In this document: piece by piece, positions 16,529-24,931 of the stretch
Layout of the letters: each line of letters opens with the position of its first letter
Position numbering within the stretch: the stretch's first letter is position 1
Assembly (NCBI RefSeq): GCF_014646135.1
Contig: NZ_BMMW01000002.1
Span: 1,116,001 to 1,180,000, forward strand
Source of the DNA: Nocardia camponoti
GTDB taxonomy: Bacteria; Actinomycetota; Actinomycetes; Mycobacteriales; Mycobacteriaceae
Direction: 5' to 3'
DNA: 64,000 nucleotides
The notes under the pieces: generated by a model
What the model saw: the letters and a program-made list of their open reading frames with translations, nothing else
What the model was told of the DNA's origin: nothing
Databases searched by the model: none
Position numbers and translations under genes: made by a program

Positions 16529-17875
16529 ATGAGGATGACCGACCCCGGCTTTACCTCGACGCAGCTCGCCGCCCGCGCGGCTTATCTCCTGCGCGGCAAT
16601 GACCTGGGCACGATGACCTCGGCCGCGCCTCGCCTCTACCCGCACATGTGGAGTTGGGATGCGGCGTTTGTCGCGGTCGGGTTGGCACCGCTGTCGGTGG
16701 AACGGGCGGTCATCGAACTCGACACCTTGCTTTCGGCGCAGTGGAAGAACGGGATGATCCCGCACATTGTGTTCGCGAATGGGGTCGATGGGTATTTTCC
16801 GGGACCGTCGCGGTGGGAATGTCGCCAGCTCGCGCCGAACGCGCCTGAAGGACCCGACACGTCCGGCATCACGCAACCGCCCGTGCACGCGATCGCGGTG
16901 CAGCGCATTCTCGACCATTCCCGCAGGCACGGACGCAGCACGCGCGCGGTTGCTGAGGAGTTTTTGAACCGCCGCTGGCCGGATTTGGTGCGCTGGCACC
17001 GGTGGTTGGCGCACGCGCGCGACCCGAAGGAAAATGGGCGAATCACCCTGTACCACGGCTGGGAATCGGGGATGGACAATTCGCCGCGCTGGGATCGGGC
17101 GTATGCGAATGTTGTTCCTGGGCTTGATCTTCCGCCTTACCGTCGCGAAGACACCGCGATTATTTCCGACCCGACTCAGCGCCCAAGCGACCGCGAATAC
17201 GACCGCTATTTGTGGTTGGTCGAACAAATGCGCCGAGTGAATTACGACGATTTCCAGCTCACCGAGGCGATGAGTTTCGCGGTTGAAGACGTATTCGTTT
17301 CCGCGATTTTCGCGCTGGCGTGCGACGTGCTCGCCGACATCGGCGAGGAATACAAGCAACCACTTGCCGACGTGCGCGACCTACACAATTGGGCCGACCG
17401 TTTCCGCAAGGGCGTGGTAGCGACAACCGACCAACGTACGGGCGCTGCAAGGGATTTCGACGTGCGACTCGACCGTTGGATCACCACCGAGACATTGGCG
17501 ATGTTCGCGCCATTGCTGTCAGGCGGCCTCCCCCGCCAGGCGGAACGCCAACTACTGAACACCTTCGAGGGCCCCCGCTTCTGCGGCCACCCCGACCTCC
17601 GCTACGCATTACCCCCGTCCACGTCCCCGGTATCCAAAGATTTCCGCCCCCGCGAATACTGGCGGGGCCCGGTTTGGCCCGTAATGAGCTGGCTTTTCTC
17701 CTGGGCTTTCGCCCGCCGAGGTTGGGCCGAACGCAGCCATATGCTGCGCGCGGAGGGTTTACGCCAGGCAAGCGACGGCTCTTTCGCGGAGTACTACGAG
17801 CCCTTTACGGGCGCCCCTTTGGGCAGTATGCAGCAGTCATGGACAGCAGCATCGGTTTTGGATTGGTTGGGGTGA
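16529..17875 (+). CDS. Glucosylglycerate/mannosylglycerate hydrolase (GH63-like)
   Basis: 448 aa. Expected to hydrolyse the compatible solute glucosylglycerate to glucose and glycerate, as the mycobacterial enzyme GgH does. Matching features: the N-terminal YPHMWSWDAAFVAVGLA with Trp-Asp, GMIPHIVF, SGITQPPVHAIAV, LYHGWESGMDNSPRWD (acidic active-site segment) and the C-terminal EYYEPFTGAPLGSMQQSWTAA. Start at 16529 or two codons later (MTDPGF). Glycerate kinase at 5.3 kb could consume the glycerate. Substrate choice between glucosyl and mannosyl glycerate is inferred. Confidence 0.88.
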   Translation: MRMTDPGFTSTQLAARAAYLLRGNDLGTMTSAAPRLYPHMWSWDAAFVAVGLAPLSVERAVIELDTLLSAQWKNGMIPHIVFANGVDGYFPGPSRWECRQLAPNAPEGPDTSGITQPPVHAIAVQRILDHSRRHGRSTRAVAEEFLNRRWPDLVRWHRWLAHARDPKENGRITLYHGWESGMDNSPRWDRAYANVVPGLDLPPYRREDTAIISDPTQRPSDREYDRYLWLVEQMRRVNYDDFQLTEAMSFAVEDVFVSAIFALACDVLADIGEEYKQPLADVRDLHNWADRFRKGVVATTDQRTGAARDFDVRLDRWITTETLAMFAPLLSGGLPRQAERQLLNTFEGPRFCGHPDLRYALPPSTSPVSKDFRPREYWRGPVWPVMSWLFSWAFARRGWAERSHMLRAEGLRQASDGSFAEYYEPFTGAPLGSMQQSWTAASVLDWLG

Positions 17876-17890
17876 GTTCCCGGGTTCTGC

Positions 17891-18448
17891 CTATGGGCGC
17901 GGGATAGTCTCGGGGTTGTTCGCAAGCTGGTCAATGGTCGATTCAGGGATGCACGGCGAGTATCCGGCGAGACTGAGCGACCCGTCGCCTTTCCCGGCAT
18001 CCTGAACCTTCAGTCCGAATCCGTCGGGTATCGACGCTTTGATGACATCGGTGCCCATAGTTTGAATTTCCCACCCCTTCGCTTTCCAGCTCGCACCGAT
18101 TTGGTCGTAGTACTGCTGAACAGAACCAGCTGGAAGCCCGGTAATCCAGTAGTGGACGCTCAAATACCGCGGACCGGACGACTGAATGTTGCCGTCCCAA
18201 CAGGGCACAGCATTCGGCCGAAGAGACCGCCGCACACCCAACTCCGTATTGTCGGGAACCTTTGAAAGCGCGGCGCCGGCAGGCAATTCGCCGAGGGTTT
18301 CCCGCATATACGCATAGATCTTCTCCTGCGCCTGAGGGGCAGTGAGCGACTCATTCACAGCAGATCCACCATCCTGTTTGAATTCGGAGCAACCGACTAG
18401 CGCGAACACAGTCATCGCCACGACGGCCGCGCGGGTCCTTTTCATCAT
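17891..18448 (-). CDS. Putative lipoprotein, last gene of the type VII cargo operon
   Basis: 185 aa. Starts at ATG 18448, overlapping the stop of the hydrolase gene in TGATG. The signal peptide has the lipobox FALVGC. The mature part shows two Cys (VPCWDG and SPCIP) that could pair, and a small alpha/beta pattern with WKAKGWEIQT and PDGFGLKVQDAG. Similar lipoproteins are often encoded beside DUF1023 hydrolases in Mycobacteriales. Position suggests a surface protein working with, or protecting against, the hydrolase; no enzymatic motif is visible. Confidence 0.7.
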   Translation of the reverse strand: MMKRTRAAVVAMTVFALVGCSEFKQDGGSAVNESLTAPQAQEKIYAYMRETLGELPAGAALSKVPDNTELGVRRSLRPNAVPCWDGNIQSSGPRYLSVHYWITGLPAGSVQQYYDQIGASWKAKGWEIQTMGTDVIKASIPDGFGLKVQDAGKGDGSLSLAGYSPCIPESTIDQLANNPETIPRP

Positions 18449-20232
18449 CACGACACTTCCGCAGTCTTGCCAGCAATAATCCGACCCATGTTGACTAGGG
18501 ATGTCGAATTGGTGTTCCAATAATCGCTGTGAGCATCCGTACTGTATCCGCCTGACCACCAGGGTCCGGCCGTGCCGGGGTCGGACGTGAACACCTGGCC
18601 ACCGAAGCTTGAATCGGTCGGGTTAATGCCATGGTCGTCGGTCAGTACGCCACCGATCGGAATAAGTACACCCGCCTCATTGGCCCACGAATATCGAGGT
18701 ACAGGGTCATTCTCTGCCCGCGTAGCGAAAATATGTTGGCCCTGCGTGCCGTCCGCAACGCCTGACAGGCTAATTTCGCGAACATTGTCGACCCCTGCGC
18801 CAGGGCTCCCAACTAGGACAACATTGTCCGCGTTCAAGGTCCGACCGTTCGAAGCAGCCTCGCCGATCAGCGTTGTGCCGTAGCTGTGCCCCAGTACTGT
18901 GTTCGCGGACGGGCTGCCTTCGTGGGTCACTCGAAGGCCGTCCTGGAATGCGGTCAGCGCTGATGCTCCGTTTTTGGCGTAGCTATCCTGAGTGGCGTTA
19001 AAAAGGCCCGGTGGCGCGTCGTAACCAAACCAAGCGACAGTCACTGGCCGCTTGGCGCCCTGATCTAGGGCCGAATCCGTCATAGCGGCGACTCGCTCCA
19101 TATCCTTGCCCATTTTTGAGGGCTCCGACCCAGTTCCAGGGACGTACGTTGTCACGTGCGACGCTGTGTCGGGGTTGCCGTCAGCAACGACAGCGTGGAC
19201 ATTCGTGCCGGATTTGTCGTCAACCTGCATCAGCACGCTATTTGGATATTTGTCACCCGTGACTTCCTTTAGGGTTGTCAAGTCCTCAAGGTGCTTCGAT
19301 TCCTCACGCTTAGCGAGCCAACGTTCGAAATCAGCTTTGCTTTCGGCAGGAACGCCAGATGACAGGACCTGCGGAGTCCATTCGGGGTGTGCTGCAAAAA
19401 TCTGCTGCGCTTCGGCGCGGGCTGCCTGGGCGGCGGTCAGTCGCTCGTCGAGCGTCAATCGGTTGTAGTGGTCCCGATCCGTCGCTGGCATTCCGTCTGT
19501 ATTGCCGATGTAGTGATTCTGGTTCCACAGCGCGTCCTTCTCCTCGTTCGAGAGCGTGTCCCAAAACGACTTGAAATCCTTGCTGTTCGTCGGCACCTTG
19601 CTCTTGCCGTCGAGAATGTCTTGGACCTGCTGGCTTCGCTCGCCCAAGCTCACGTGCACGTTGTGCACTGCGGTTTTCACCGAGCCGATGTTTTCGAACG
19701 CCTTCTCGATCGCCGTTGTAGTGCTCTCGATAGTCTGCCCCAGCCCGAGGAGTGCTGCTTTGATCGGCGGCTCGTATGTTGTTTTCGCGGTCGCATCTAG
19801 GGCGGCCTGCGCGGCCGTGATGTCCTCAGTCTTAGCGTTAGGCAATGAGTTTCGTGCGTCAGGCGCGGTGACGGTGCCATCTTCAGCCACCTTGAACTTC
19901 GCCTGTTCGGCCAGCTCAATTGCCGCGACGGCCGTTGCTTTGCTTGTCGCGATATCGGATTGGCCCGTATTTGCGGCAGCGACAGCGGCGGCGAGCGCGG
20001 AGGTGATCTTTCGGCCCTCCGTCACGGTTGTCGAAGCGCTCTCGCGCGCACGGTCGCCCGCTTTACCGGTCCAGTAGCTGCCCGAGCCGGCGTAATCGCG
20101 TTGGGCGAGATCGAGATTCGCAACCAATCGGTCGTGGAGGGACTGCCACTCCGTCGCTTGTCCCTGCAATGCGCCGGGAACGATCGACGCCGCCTGCGTT
20201 TTCGTCGCCGGCTTGCCTGCTGGCGCGGTCAT
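18448..20232 (-). CDS. DUF1023 alpha/beta-hydrolase with N-terminal helical type VII targeting-like region
   Basis: 594 aa from ATG 20232 (ATGA overlap with the gene upstream). Residues about 1-230 are helical and start with a YWTGKAGDRARES segment resembling a W-x-G turn, as in type VII secretion substrates. The C-terminal half is DUF1023: TYVPGTGSEPSKMG, VAWFGYDAPPG, the nucleophile elbow GHSYGTTLIGEAA, and VLVGSPGAGVDN. The catalytic Ser is in GHSYG; the acid and His probably lie in ENDPVPR and the DDHGINPTD region. These are likely secreted hydrolases acting outside or on neighbouring cells; target unknown. Confidence 0.82.
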   Translation of the reverse strand: MTAPAGKPATKTQAASIVPGALQGQATEWQSLHDRLVANLDLAQRDYAGSGSYWTGKAGDRARESASTTVTEGRKITSALAAAVAAANTGQSDIATSKATAVAAIELAEQAKFKVAEDGTVTAPDARNSLPNAKTEDITAAQAALDATAKTTYEPPIKAALLGLGQTIESTTTAIEKAFENIGSVKTAVHNVHVSLGERSQQVQDILDGKSKVPTNSKDFKSFWDTLSNEEKDALWNQNHYIGNTDGMPATDRDHYNRLTLDERLTAAQAARAEAQQIFAAHPEWTPQVLSSGVPAESKADFERWLAKREESKHLEDLTTLKEVTGDKYPNSVLMQVDDKSGTNVHAVVADGNPDTASHVTTYVPGTGSEPSKMGKDMERVAAMTDSALDQGAKRPVTVAWFGYDAPPGLFNATQDSYAKNGASALTAFQDGLRVTHEGSPSANTVLGHSYGTTLIGEAASNGRTLNADNVVLVGSPGAGVDNVREISLSGVADGTQGQHIFATRAENDPVPRYSWANEAGVLIPIGGVLTDDHGINPTDSSFGGQVFTSDPGTAGPWWSGGYSTDAHSDYWNTNSTSLVNMGRIIAGKTAEVS

Positions 20233-20570
20233 TTGCCGGACTTCCAGGTCGATGCGTTTTCGATCTGCAATTTGCTCACGTAATCGGTGTGATGAAAGGC
20301 GTCGACACACTTGACAGTGTTGTCGCCGATCGCTTCCAGCGCATCGCTCAAAGCTCCGTTCGCGGTGGCGGTTTCAGATGACTTAGCCGCGCACACGTCG
20401 GCCAGCCGGAAATCAGCGAAGCCGAATCGGACCGCGTTGGCCGCGCGTCCGAAACTGCTCGGCGCGACCGTCCCGTAAGCGATCTCGCTTGCGTACCCGC
20501 GCATCCCCTTCGCCAGGGAAACCGCGTCATCGATGTCGATTTTGACTGAGTCGCCGAGGCCGCCACTCAC
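20229..20570 (-). CDS. Small helical type VII secretion-associated protein (WXG/EspC-like)
   Basis: 113 aa, overlapping both neighbours by 4 bases. Predicted helix-turn-helix hairpin: KIDIDDAVSLAKGMRGYASEI then GFADFRLADVCAAKSSET and a third helix NGALSDALEAIGDNTVKCVDAFHHTDYVSK. No classical W-x-G is present, but size, helical content, final HTDYVSK and location fit the EspC/DUF2580-like partners encoded with DUF1023 hydrolases. Probably pairs with the hydrolase N-terminus for secretion (inference). Confidence 0.6.
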   Translation of the reverse strand: MSGGLGDSVKIDIDDAVSLAKGMRGYASEIAYGTVAPSSFGRAANAVRFGFADFRLADVCAAKSSETATANGALSDALEAIGDNTVKCVDAFHHTDYVSKLQIENASTWKSGK

Positions 20571-20923
20571 TGTCTACCTCCCCATTCGTGCGGATGTGGT
20601 TGAGCGAGCGGCTGGTGCATGGCGTCGACTGTCGCGGCCACCGCTTCCGCGATTCGCGGATCAGCCCGAAAATCCGCCAACGCGTTCGCGGCGTTTCCCC
20701 GTGCGGTCGCGAGCGCATGCGCGGCTAATTCAGTGATCAACTTACTCAGCCCAGCGCCGCCGATAACCAGTATTTTGTCGTCGATATGCACGCTGATCTC
20801 GCCATCGGCGCACGCTTCGACGCGCACGAGCCCGTCCGCCGCGGTGACCGTCGACCGGGTCGCGGTGAGTGCGTTGACCAGCGCATCGGTCTTTTGCGGG
20901 AGCGGATCAAGGTCCTTGGACAT
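20567..20923 (-). CDS. YbaB/EbfC-like protein
   Basis: 118 aa from ATG 20923. The fold signature is helix-strand-strand-helix: a long N-terminal helix ending TATRSTVTAAD, strands GLVRVEACADGEISVHIDDK and KILVIGGAG, then a C-terminal helix LSKLITELAAHALATARGNA. This matches the YbaB/EbfC nucleoid-associated fold. In Mycobacteriales divergent YbaB-like genes commonly sit inside type VII effector loci, where a secreted or chaperone role has been suggested rather than DNA binding. ATGA-coupled to the next gene. Confidence 0.72.
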   Translation of the reverse strand: MSKDLDPLPQKTDALVNALTATRSTVTAADGLVRVEACADGEISVHIDDKILVIGGAGLSKLITELAAHALATARGNAANALADFRADPRIAEAVAATVDAMHQPLAQPHPHEWGGRQ

Positions 20924-20931
20924 GGCCCACC

Positions 20932-21525
20932 TCACTTCGGGAGTACGGATTCGACGGACTTGGCGACGCTGTCGATGTGGGCGCACGCATCCCAGTTGCT
21001 CAATGCGGGCAAGCCGCTCAACATAACTTCAACGACCCCGTCAGGACCGGGCATTGCGACAACGCAGCCGCCGAAAACGCCCTCGCTCCATCTCATAGCT
21101 GATCGGCCATTGACGCTGGTGTCGGTTGCCTCCAGGCCGCGTTCCCGCAGTTGATCCCTCACCCGTTGCGGCGTGACGTTCGCGGACCAGATCGTGAGTT
21201 TGCCAGCGGGCAGAACTTGGCCGCTGATGTCCTCTGTTCGGGAGAAGCTGCACCCAATGAAGGCGTAATCGCTGTTAATGGAATCATTCCGCACCCGCGT
21301 TCCAGGATCAAAGCCCTCAGAAGCGGGTACGACGTCGTCGCCGACCCGCACACAGGGGTCCCACGCGACCGGGACCTTAGTCCGGGAGCCTTGGGTCGGT
21401 GCGTCAGCAACTGGCGACTTGATCACAACAGCAGTAGCGGGTTCTGCCGTGTTGCTCTCGCAACCGCACGCTGCGGCAGCAACCAGGACACTGGTCAGCG
21501 CGCCTGCCGCTCGCGAGAGCTTCAT
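20932..21525 (-). CDS. DUF3558-family lipoprotein
   Basis: 197 aa. Signal peptide SVLVAAAACGCES provides a lipobox Cys. Conserved Cys in AWDPCVRVGDD, FIGCSFSR, GGCVVAMPG and NWDACAHID could form two disulfides, and the DPC...G-C...F pattern is typical of the DUF3558 extracytoplasmic family of Mycobacteriales. Function unknown. It sits between the YbaB-like gene and a small helical gene, all closely coupled, so it is probably an envelope component of the same cargo system. Confidence 0.8.
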   Translation of the reverse strand: MKLSRAAGALTSVLVAAAACGCESNTAEPATAVVIKSPVADAPTQGSRTKVPVAWDPCVRVGDDVVPASEGFDPGTRVRNDSINSDYAFIGCSFSRTEDISGQVLPAGKLTIWSANVTPQRVRDQLRERGLEATDTSVNGRSAMRWSEGVFGGCVVAMPGPDGVVEVMLSGLPALSNWDACAHIDSVAKSVESVLPK

Positions 21526-21905
21526 GACGACGCCCCCGACGCACCTGCGAGTTGGATTCGCTGAGCGGCGGTCGCATCGGCGTCCTTCGTCAGCTTGGCA
21601 GCGCGGAAGAACCCCTCACGCAGTTCCATTCCGCGCTGGATCAACTGTTCGAGGGCCACCTTGCTCAATGCGGCCTTCTTCCGAAATCCCAGCTGAAGCT
21701 CGATTCCAGTTGGGAGCGTGCCAAATCCGCTGACGACCTCACCCTCGGCCATTGCGGCATGGCACGCCTGCAATCCCGCGATATACGCGTCAATCTCCTT
21801 CACTACAGCCCGCACATCCGCTTCAACAAATGTGAAGTTCTGATCGCGCGCGTCTTGATTGAACGCGGAGATCTCCGCCTGACCGTACAAACCTCCGTCA
21901 GCCAC
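21522..21905 (-). CDS. Small helical protein of the type VII operon
   Basis: 127 aa, rich in charged helices: NFTFVEADVRAVVKEIDAYI, LQACHAAMAEGEVVSGFG, then KAALSKVALEQLIQRGMELR. It is coupled by a 4-base overlap to the DUF3558 gene. No W-x-G motif is present. Length and helix pairing suggest a WXG100-like or chaperone-type partner; I do not recognise the specific family. Confidence 0.55.
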   Translation of the reverse strand: MADGGLYGQAEISAFNQDARDQNFTFVEADVRAVVKEIDAYIAGLQACHAAMAEGEVVSGFGTLPTGIELQLGFRKKAALSKVALEQLIQRGMELREGFFRAAKLTKDADATAAQRIQLAGASGASS

Positions 21906-21934
21906 GACATGCCTCCTCTCGTCGCCCGCCCATG

Positions 21935-22687
21935 TCAGCGCCTCCGCTCGATGAGTTCTCGCGCCAGCTGGTCACCGGTCGCAGCAACGACAGTGGTGTC
22001 GTTGCTATCAACGGTGATCAGGTACCGACCGGCCGCTGCCGAACCTGACGCAATATCGATCCAACTGGTGAAAAGGGGCGGGTGTGGCCGTTCAGAATTC
22101 GCAGCACGTTGCAGAACGAACTGTCCTTCCCCGGTTCTGCGTTGCCGCAGCAACCTGCGGATACGGTCTTCGGCAGAGTTCTCCCCCGCGCCAATTCCCC
22201 AGATTCCTTGCTCGCCTTCGCCGCGCACTCGCTGCGTGTAACCGACCATCGAACCGGCCGCGCCTGCTTGCGTGGGAGGAAGCTTGGCGCACACCGTCGA
22301 CGGCACATCCGCCCGACGAACAAGCGCGACAAAAATCGCCGTCGATGGTTCAGCGGAAGTCGCGTACTGATGGACCGTCACACCGAAGTTATCCAATGCC
22401 GCACCGTGTATTCGAACCGCGAGACCACCCGCAAGCTCTCCTTGGCAACGAAGTCGGGTTTCCGCCTTGGCCATGATCGTGAAGGCCGCACGCAGCGTGT
22501 CGTCGGCACCCTGCGGAAATCTGGCCGCTAACGCCGTGCTGACGTAGCGGTCTTGTTCATCACGAGTCGCAAATGCTTCGCGCACAACTAATGGGGCAGG
22601 GTAGTCGAACGAGTCGAGCCCGGTTTCCCGCGACCAAAGAACAGCGAATTCGTCTGGCGTCAGAGTCCAGGTTGCTAGTGGTGTCAT
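21935..22687 (-). CDS. EspG family type VII secretion chaperone
   Basis: 250 aa. EspG proteins bind the tips of PE-PPE or PPE-like substrates in the cytoplasm and deliver them to the ESX apparatus. The N-terminus WTLTPDEFAVLWSRETGLD is the EspG signature, the centre has RLRCQGELAGGLAVRIHGA, and the C-terminal YLITVDSNDTTVVAATGDQLARELI is also typical. It directly follows the PPE-like gene with a 4-base overlap, the usual arrangement of substrate and its chaperone. Confidence 0.85.
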   Translation of the reverse strand: MTPLATWTLTPDEFAVLWSRETGLDSFDYPAPLVVREAFATRDEQDRYVSTALAARFPQGADDTLRAAFTIMAKAETRLRCQGELAGGLAVRIHGAALDNFGVTVHQYATSAEPSTAIFVALVRRADVPSTVCAKLPPTQAGAAGSMVGYTQRVRGEGEQGIWGIGAGENSAEDRIRRLLRQRRTGEGQFVLQRAANSERPHPPLFTSWIDIASGSAAAGRYLITVDSNDTTVVAATGDQLARELIERRR

Positions 22688-24291
22688 CGCTGACCGTTCG
22701 ATGGTGTCTCAGCGCGAGCGCCTGTCGAAAGGCCGTGCTGCGCAAGCAAACTCGCGAGGTCTGCGGAGAGCGCAGGTTGGGGAGCTTCCGGCGGTGGCGA
22801 GCTTGGGACGGGCTCAGGTTGCGCTGCTCGCGTTGCCGGAACGGACGGCCTTTCGATCATCGGTTCGCTGCGGGGATACGTCCGCGTGGTGGGCGAAACT
22901 GCTTCTGGCAGGCCATGATTGGCACCTTCAACCGGCGCTGCCGACGGCGCATCCGCGCCGAGAGCTCCTGACATCGCGTCGGTGCCTGCAAGCCAATCCG
23001 GCTGTACCCGACGCAAGTAATCGGGAATCCGATGCTCGTCATCGTTGTCGCCTTTTCCGCCACGTGCGCCAGCGCCCGGCATCATCGGTCCCATTCCACC
23101 TGGTCGACCTGACGCACCCGTACCGCCCGCTACGGACCGCCCACCTGCGGGCACAGCCGCGCCCTGGCCCGGAACCGACCTTCCCGGAATAGGAGAGCCT
23201 GCTTGGCCGGGACCTCCACCGAGAACGCTTCCGCCGGGACCTGCCGTCGTACCCGGTGCGCCAGCCCCTGGTGTGTTCGTCGTGGGCGAACCTGTTGATG
23301 GAGCGGCAGGGACCTGACCGGCCTGTGTTGGCTGGGTGGATGCCGGATTCGTTTTGTCGTCGCCGGGCGTGCCCGTCTCTGAATTTTGCCCCTGGTCGCC
23401 AACGGAGCCTTTATCCCCAGCACCGGGTGCATCAGCCGATGCTGGGTCGCTGCCGTTGTCAGACGAGGCCGGCGTTCCGCTGGGCGTCCCGCTCTCCGTG
23501 CCACCCCCTGGAGCAGCGGGCTTGCCTGCGGCGTCAGGTATTCCCGCGTTCGAGACCCCAGGCTGTCCCGCATTCGCGGTCTCGGTAAACGATGGCACCG
23601 TGTTCCCGGTCGGTGGAAATGCCGGGCTATAGACCGCGGTCATCGTCGCGCGAGCGGCATTCTCGGCCGCGATCCGCGCATCCGAATCGGCGGTGACGGT
23701 GGCCGGATTAGCTAGGCCGGGCACGATCTGGGACAACGGATCATCAGGGTTCGGGTTAAGCACCGCCGACGAGACGTTCGGCGGGGGAACGGCAAGACGC
23801 GTCGCTTCGGCAGCCCAGGCCGCCGCATCAAGCCGGTCGGAAACGCTGGAGAAAACTTCCGCGACCTGTCGGGTAGCACCACCGAGCGCACCCAGCGCCG
23901 TTCGCGCTGAGTCGCCACTTGCCCCCTGCCAGCCGCCGCTGGCCATCAGGCCCAACACTGCGGTCTGCAACGACATCGAAAGATCCGAGAGTCGTGTGCA
24001 CTCAGCTGTCCACAATTTCGCTGCGGATTGGAGGCCTTCAACGTTGAGCGACTGCGCGTGCAGATAAATGTCGGAGTGGCTGTAGTGGCCGAAATTATCG
24101 GTCGAATTAACGAAATTGGGGTCAGTGCCCGCGTTCTTTGCCGCCAACGCCTGATCAGTCGCGGTCGCGCGCGCTTGCGCGGCAGCAACCTTCTGTTGCG
24201 CACCTTCGGCAGCCGCCGTCGTCGCGCCCCCGAAAATCGGAACTAGCGCTGCGGGAAGGTCGCTGAGCGACGCCCCTTGATCATTGGTCAC
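22684..24291 (-). CDS. PPE-like type VII secretion substrate with long Pro/Gly-rich tail
   Basis: 535 aa. The first 190 residues are helical with the W-x-G-like turn GGWQGASGDSARTAL, comparable to the PPE/LXG-type secretion domain. Residues about 240-400 are a low-complexity linker rich in Pro, Gly, Ser, Thr. A short conserved EHRIPDYLRRVQPDW motif near residue 425 recurs in actinobacterial PPE-like proteins. No enzymatic domain is visible. It heads the operon, next to its likely chaperone EspG, so it is probably exported by an ESX system encoded elsewhere. Confidence 0.72.
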   Translation of the reverse strand: MTNDQGASLSDLPAALVPIFGGATTAAAEGAQQKVAAAQARATATDQALAAKNAGTDPNFVNSTDNFGHYSHSDIYLHAQSLNVEGLQSAAKLWTAECTRLSDLSMSLQTAVLGLMASGGWQGASGDSARTALGALGGATRQVAEVFSSVSDRLDAAAWAAEATRLAVPPPNVSSAVLNPNPDDPLSQIVPGLANPATVTADSDARIAAENAARATMTAVYSPAFPPTGNTVPSFTETANAGQPGVSNAGIPDAAGKPAAPGGGTESGTPSGTPASSDNGSDPASADAPGAGDKGSVGDQGQNSETGTPGDDKTNPASTQPTQAGQVPAAPSTGSPTTNTPGAGAPGTTAGPGGSVLGGGPGQAGSPIPGRSVPGQGAAVPAGGRSVAGGTGASGRPGGMGPMMPGAGARGGKGDNDDEHRIPDYLRRVQPDWLAGTDAMSGALGADAPSAAPVEGANHGLPEAVSPTTRTYPRSEPMIERPSVPATRAAQPEPVPSSPPPEAPQPALSADLASLLAQHGLSTGARAETPSNGQR

Positions 24292-24475
24292 CGAGTCCCC
24301 TCCCGCACTAATAAGTCAGACATCATCGCGGCCCCCTTGTCGCCAAACCCGCTGGCAGTCGACGTTACCACCCCGTGATCAGCCGAGGCCAACGCCGCCG
24401 CCGGACCGGCCGCAAGGGCGCGGTGCGCGCACCCTGCTGCTAGACGACCTGCGAAATATGGTCAATGCTTGCCCT

Positions 24476-24700
24476 ATGGAACTTGCTGCGGATAAGGCGA
24501 CGCCGCTGGAAGAAACCGTCGCCGCGCTCTCGGATCCCGAGACCGTCGCAAGGCTCGTCGCGTCCGATGCGGAGCTAGCTCACGGTGAAGCCGTAACGTC
24601 CGACGAACTAGCGCACGCAATGGCCATGCGCAGAATGGCGGCGAATTGGCAAGCGGCTTCAGCCGTCGCTGGGCAACCCGAACCGCGTTCGATCAGCTAG
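24476..24700 (+). CDS. Orphan antitoxin-like protein
   Basis: 74 aa from ATG 24476 (or 80 aa from ATG 24458). The sequence ATPLEETVAALSDPETVARL, then DAELAHGEAVTSDELAHAMAMRR, resembles the C-terminal dimer/toxin-binding part of Phd/RelB-type antitoxins. No toxin gene follows; the next gene is convergent and is itself antitoxin-like. Longer frames upstream to 24284 are shadow sequence. The function is inferred from sequence style only. Confidence 0.5.
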   Translation: MELAADKATPLEETVAALSDPETVARLVASDAELAHGEAVTSDELAHAMAMRRMAANWQAASAVAGQPEPRSIS

Positions 24701-24928
24701 CTCACGATCGATTTCTTCGGCGGCAAGCGGGCCACCGCTGCGGTATCCACCCATCGTCGGCTTCGGTCGGCTGGGCGCACCGTCAACCAGGCGCTGGACC
24801 ACCTGCGCCACCGTCAGCCCACGGGCCGATGCAAGCTCAAGCAGCCGGTCGTAGAGACGTGTAGGCACCGTGATCGTCGTTTCGTCAGGCACACCAGCAG
24901 GATATCCGGCCCGTAAAACTACACTCAT
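24659..24928 (-). CDS. Antitoxin-like RHH/VapB-type protein
   Basis: 89 aa. TTITVPTRLYDRLLELASARGLTVAQVVQRLV is a ribbon-helix-helix-like N-terminal domain, and KPTMGGYRSGGPLAAEEIDRELADR matches the toxin-neutralising tail seen in many VapB-type antitoxins. No PIN or other toxin gene is adjacent. Its start ATG 24928 lies 3 bases from the divergent ATG of the XRE gene. An internal GTG at 24892 keeps the whole conserved part and could be the true start. It overlaps the convergent antitoxin-like gene by 42 bases. Confidence 0.6.
   Translation of the reverse strand: MSVVLRAGYPAGVPDETTITVPTRLYDRLLELASARGLTVAQVVQRLVDGAPSRPKPTMGGYRSGGPLAAEEIDRELADRTRFGLPSDG
24920..24925 (+). promoter_or_regulatory. 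-10 element TACACT for a leaderless XRE gene
   Basis: TACACT ends 6 bases before the ATG at 24932, the spacing expected for a leaderless transcript in Mycobacteriales. It lies inside the first codons of the divergent antitoxin-like gene (ATG 24928), so the two genes' control regions overlap coding sequence. Confidence 0.45.
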
Positions 24929-24931
24929 TGC

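Noticed and set aside
16217..17359. 380-aa minus-strand open frame opposite the glucosylglycerate hydrolase
   Set aside because: Antisense shadow; the plus-strand gene has clear family motifs.
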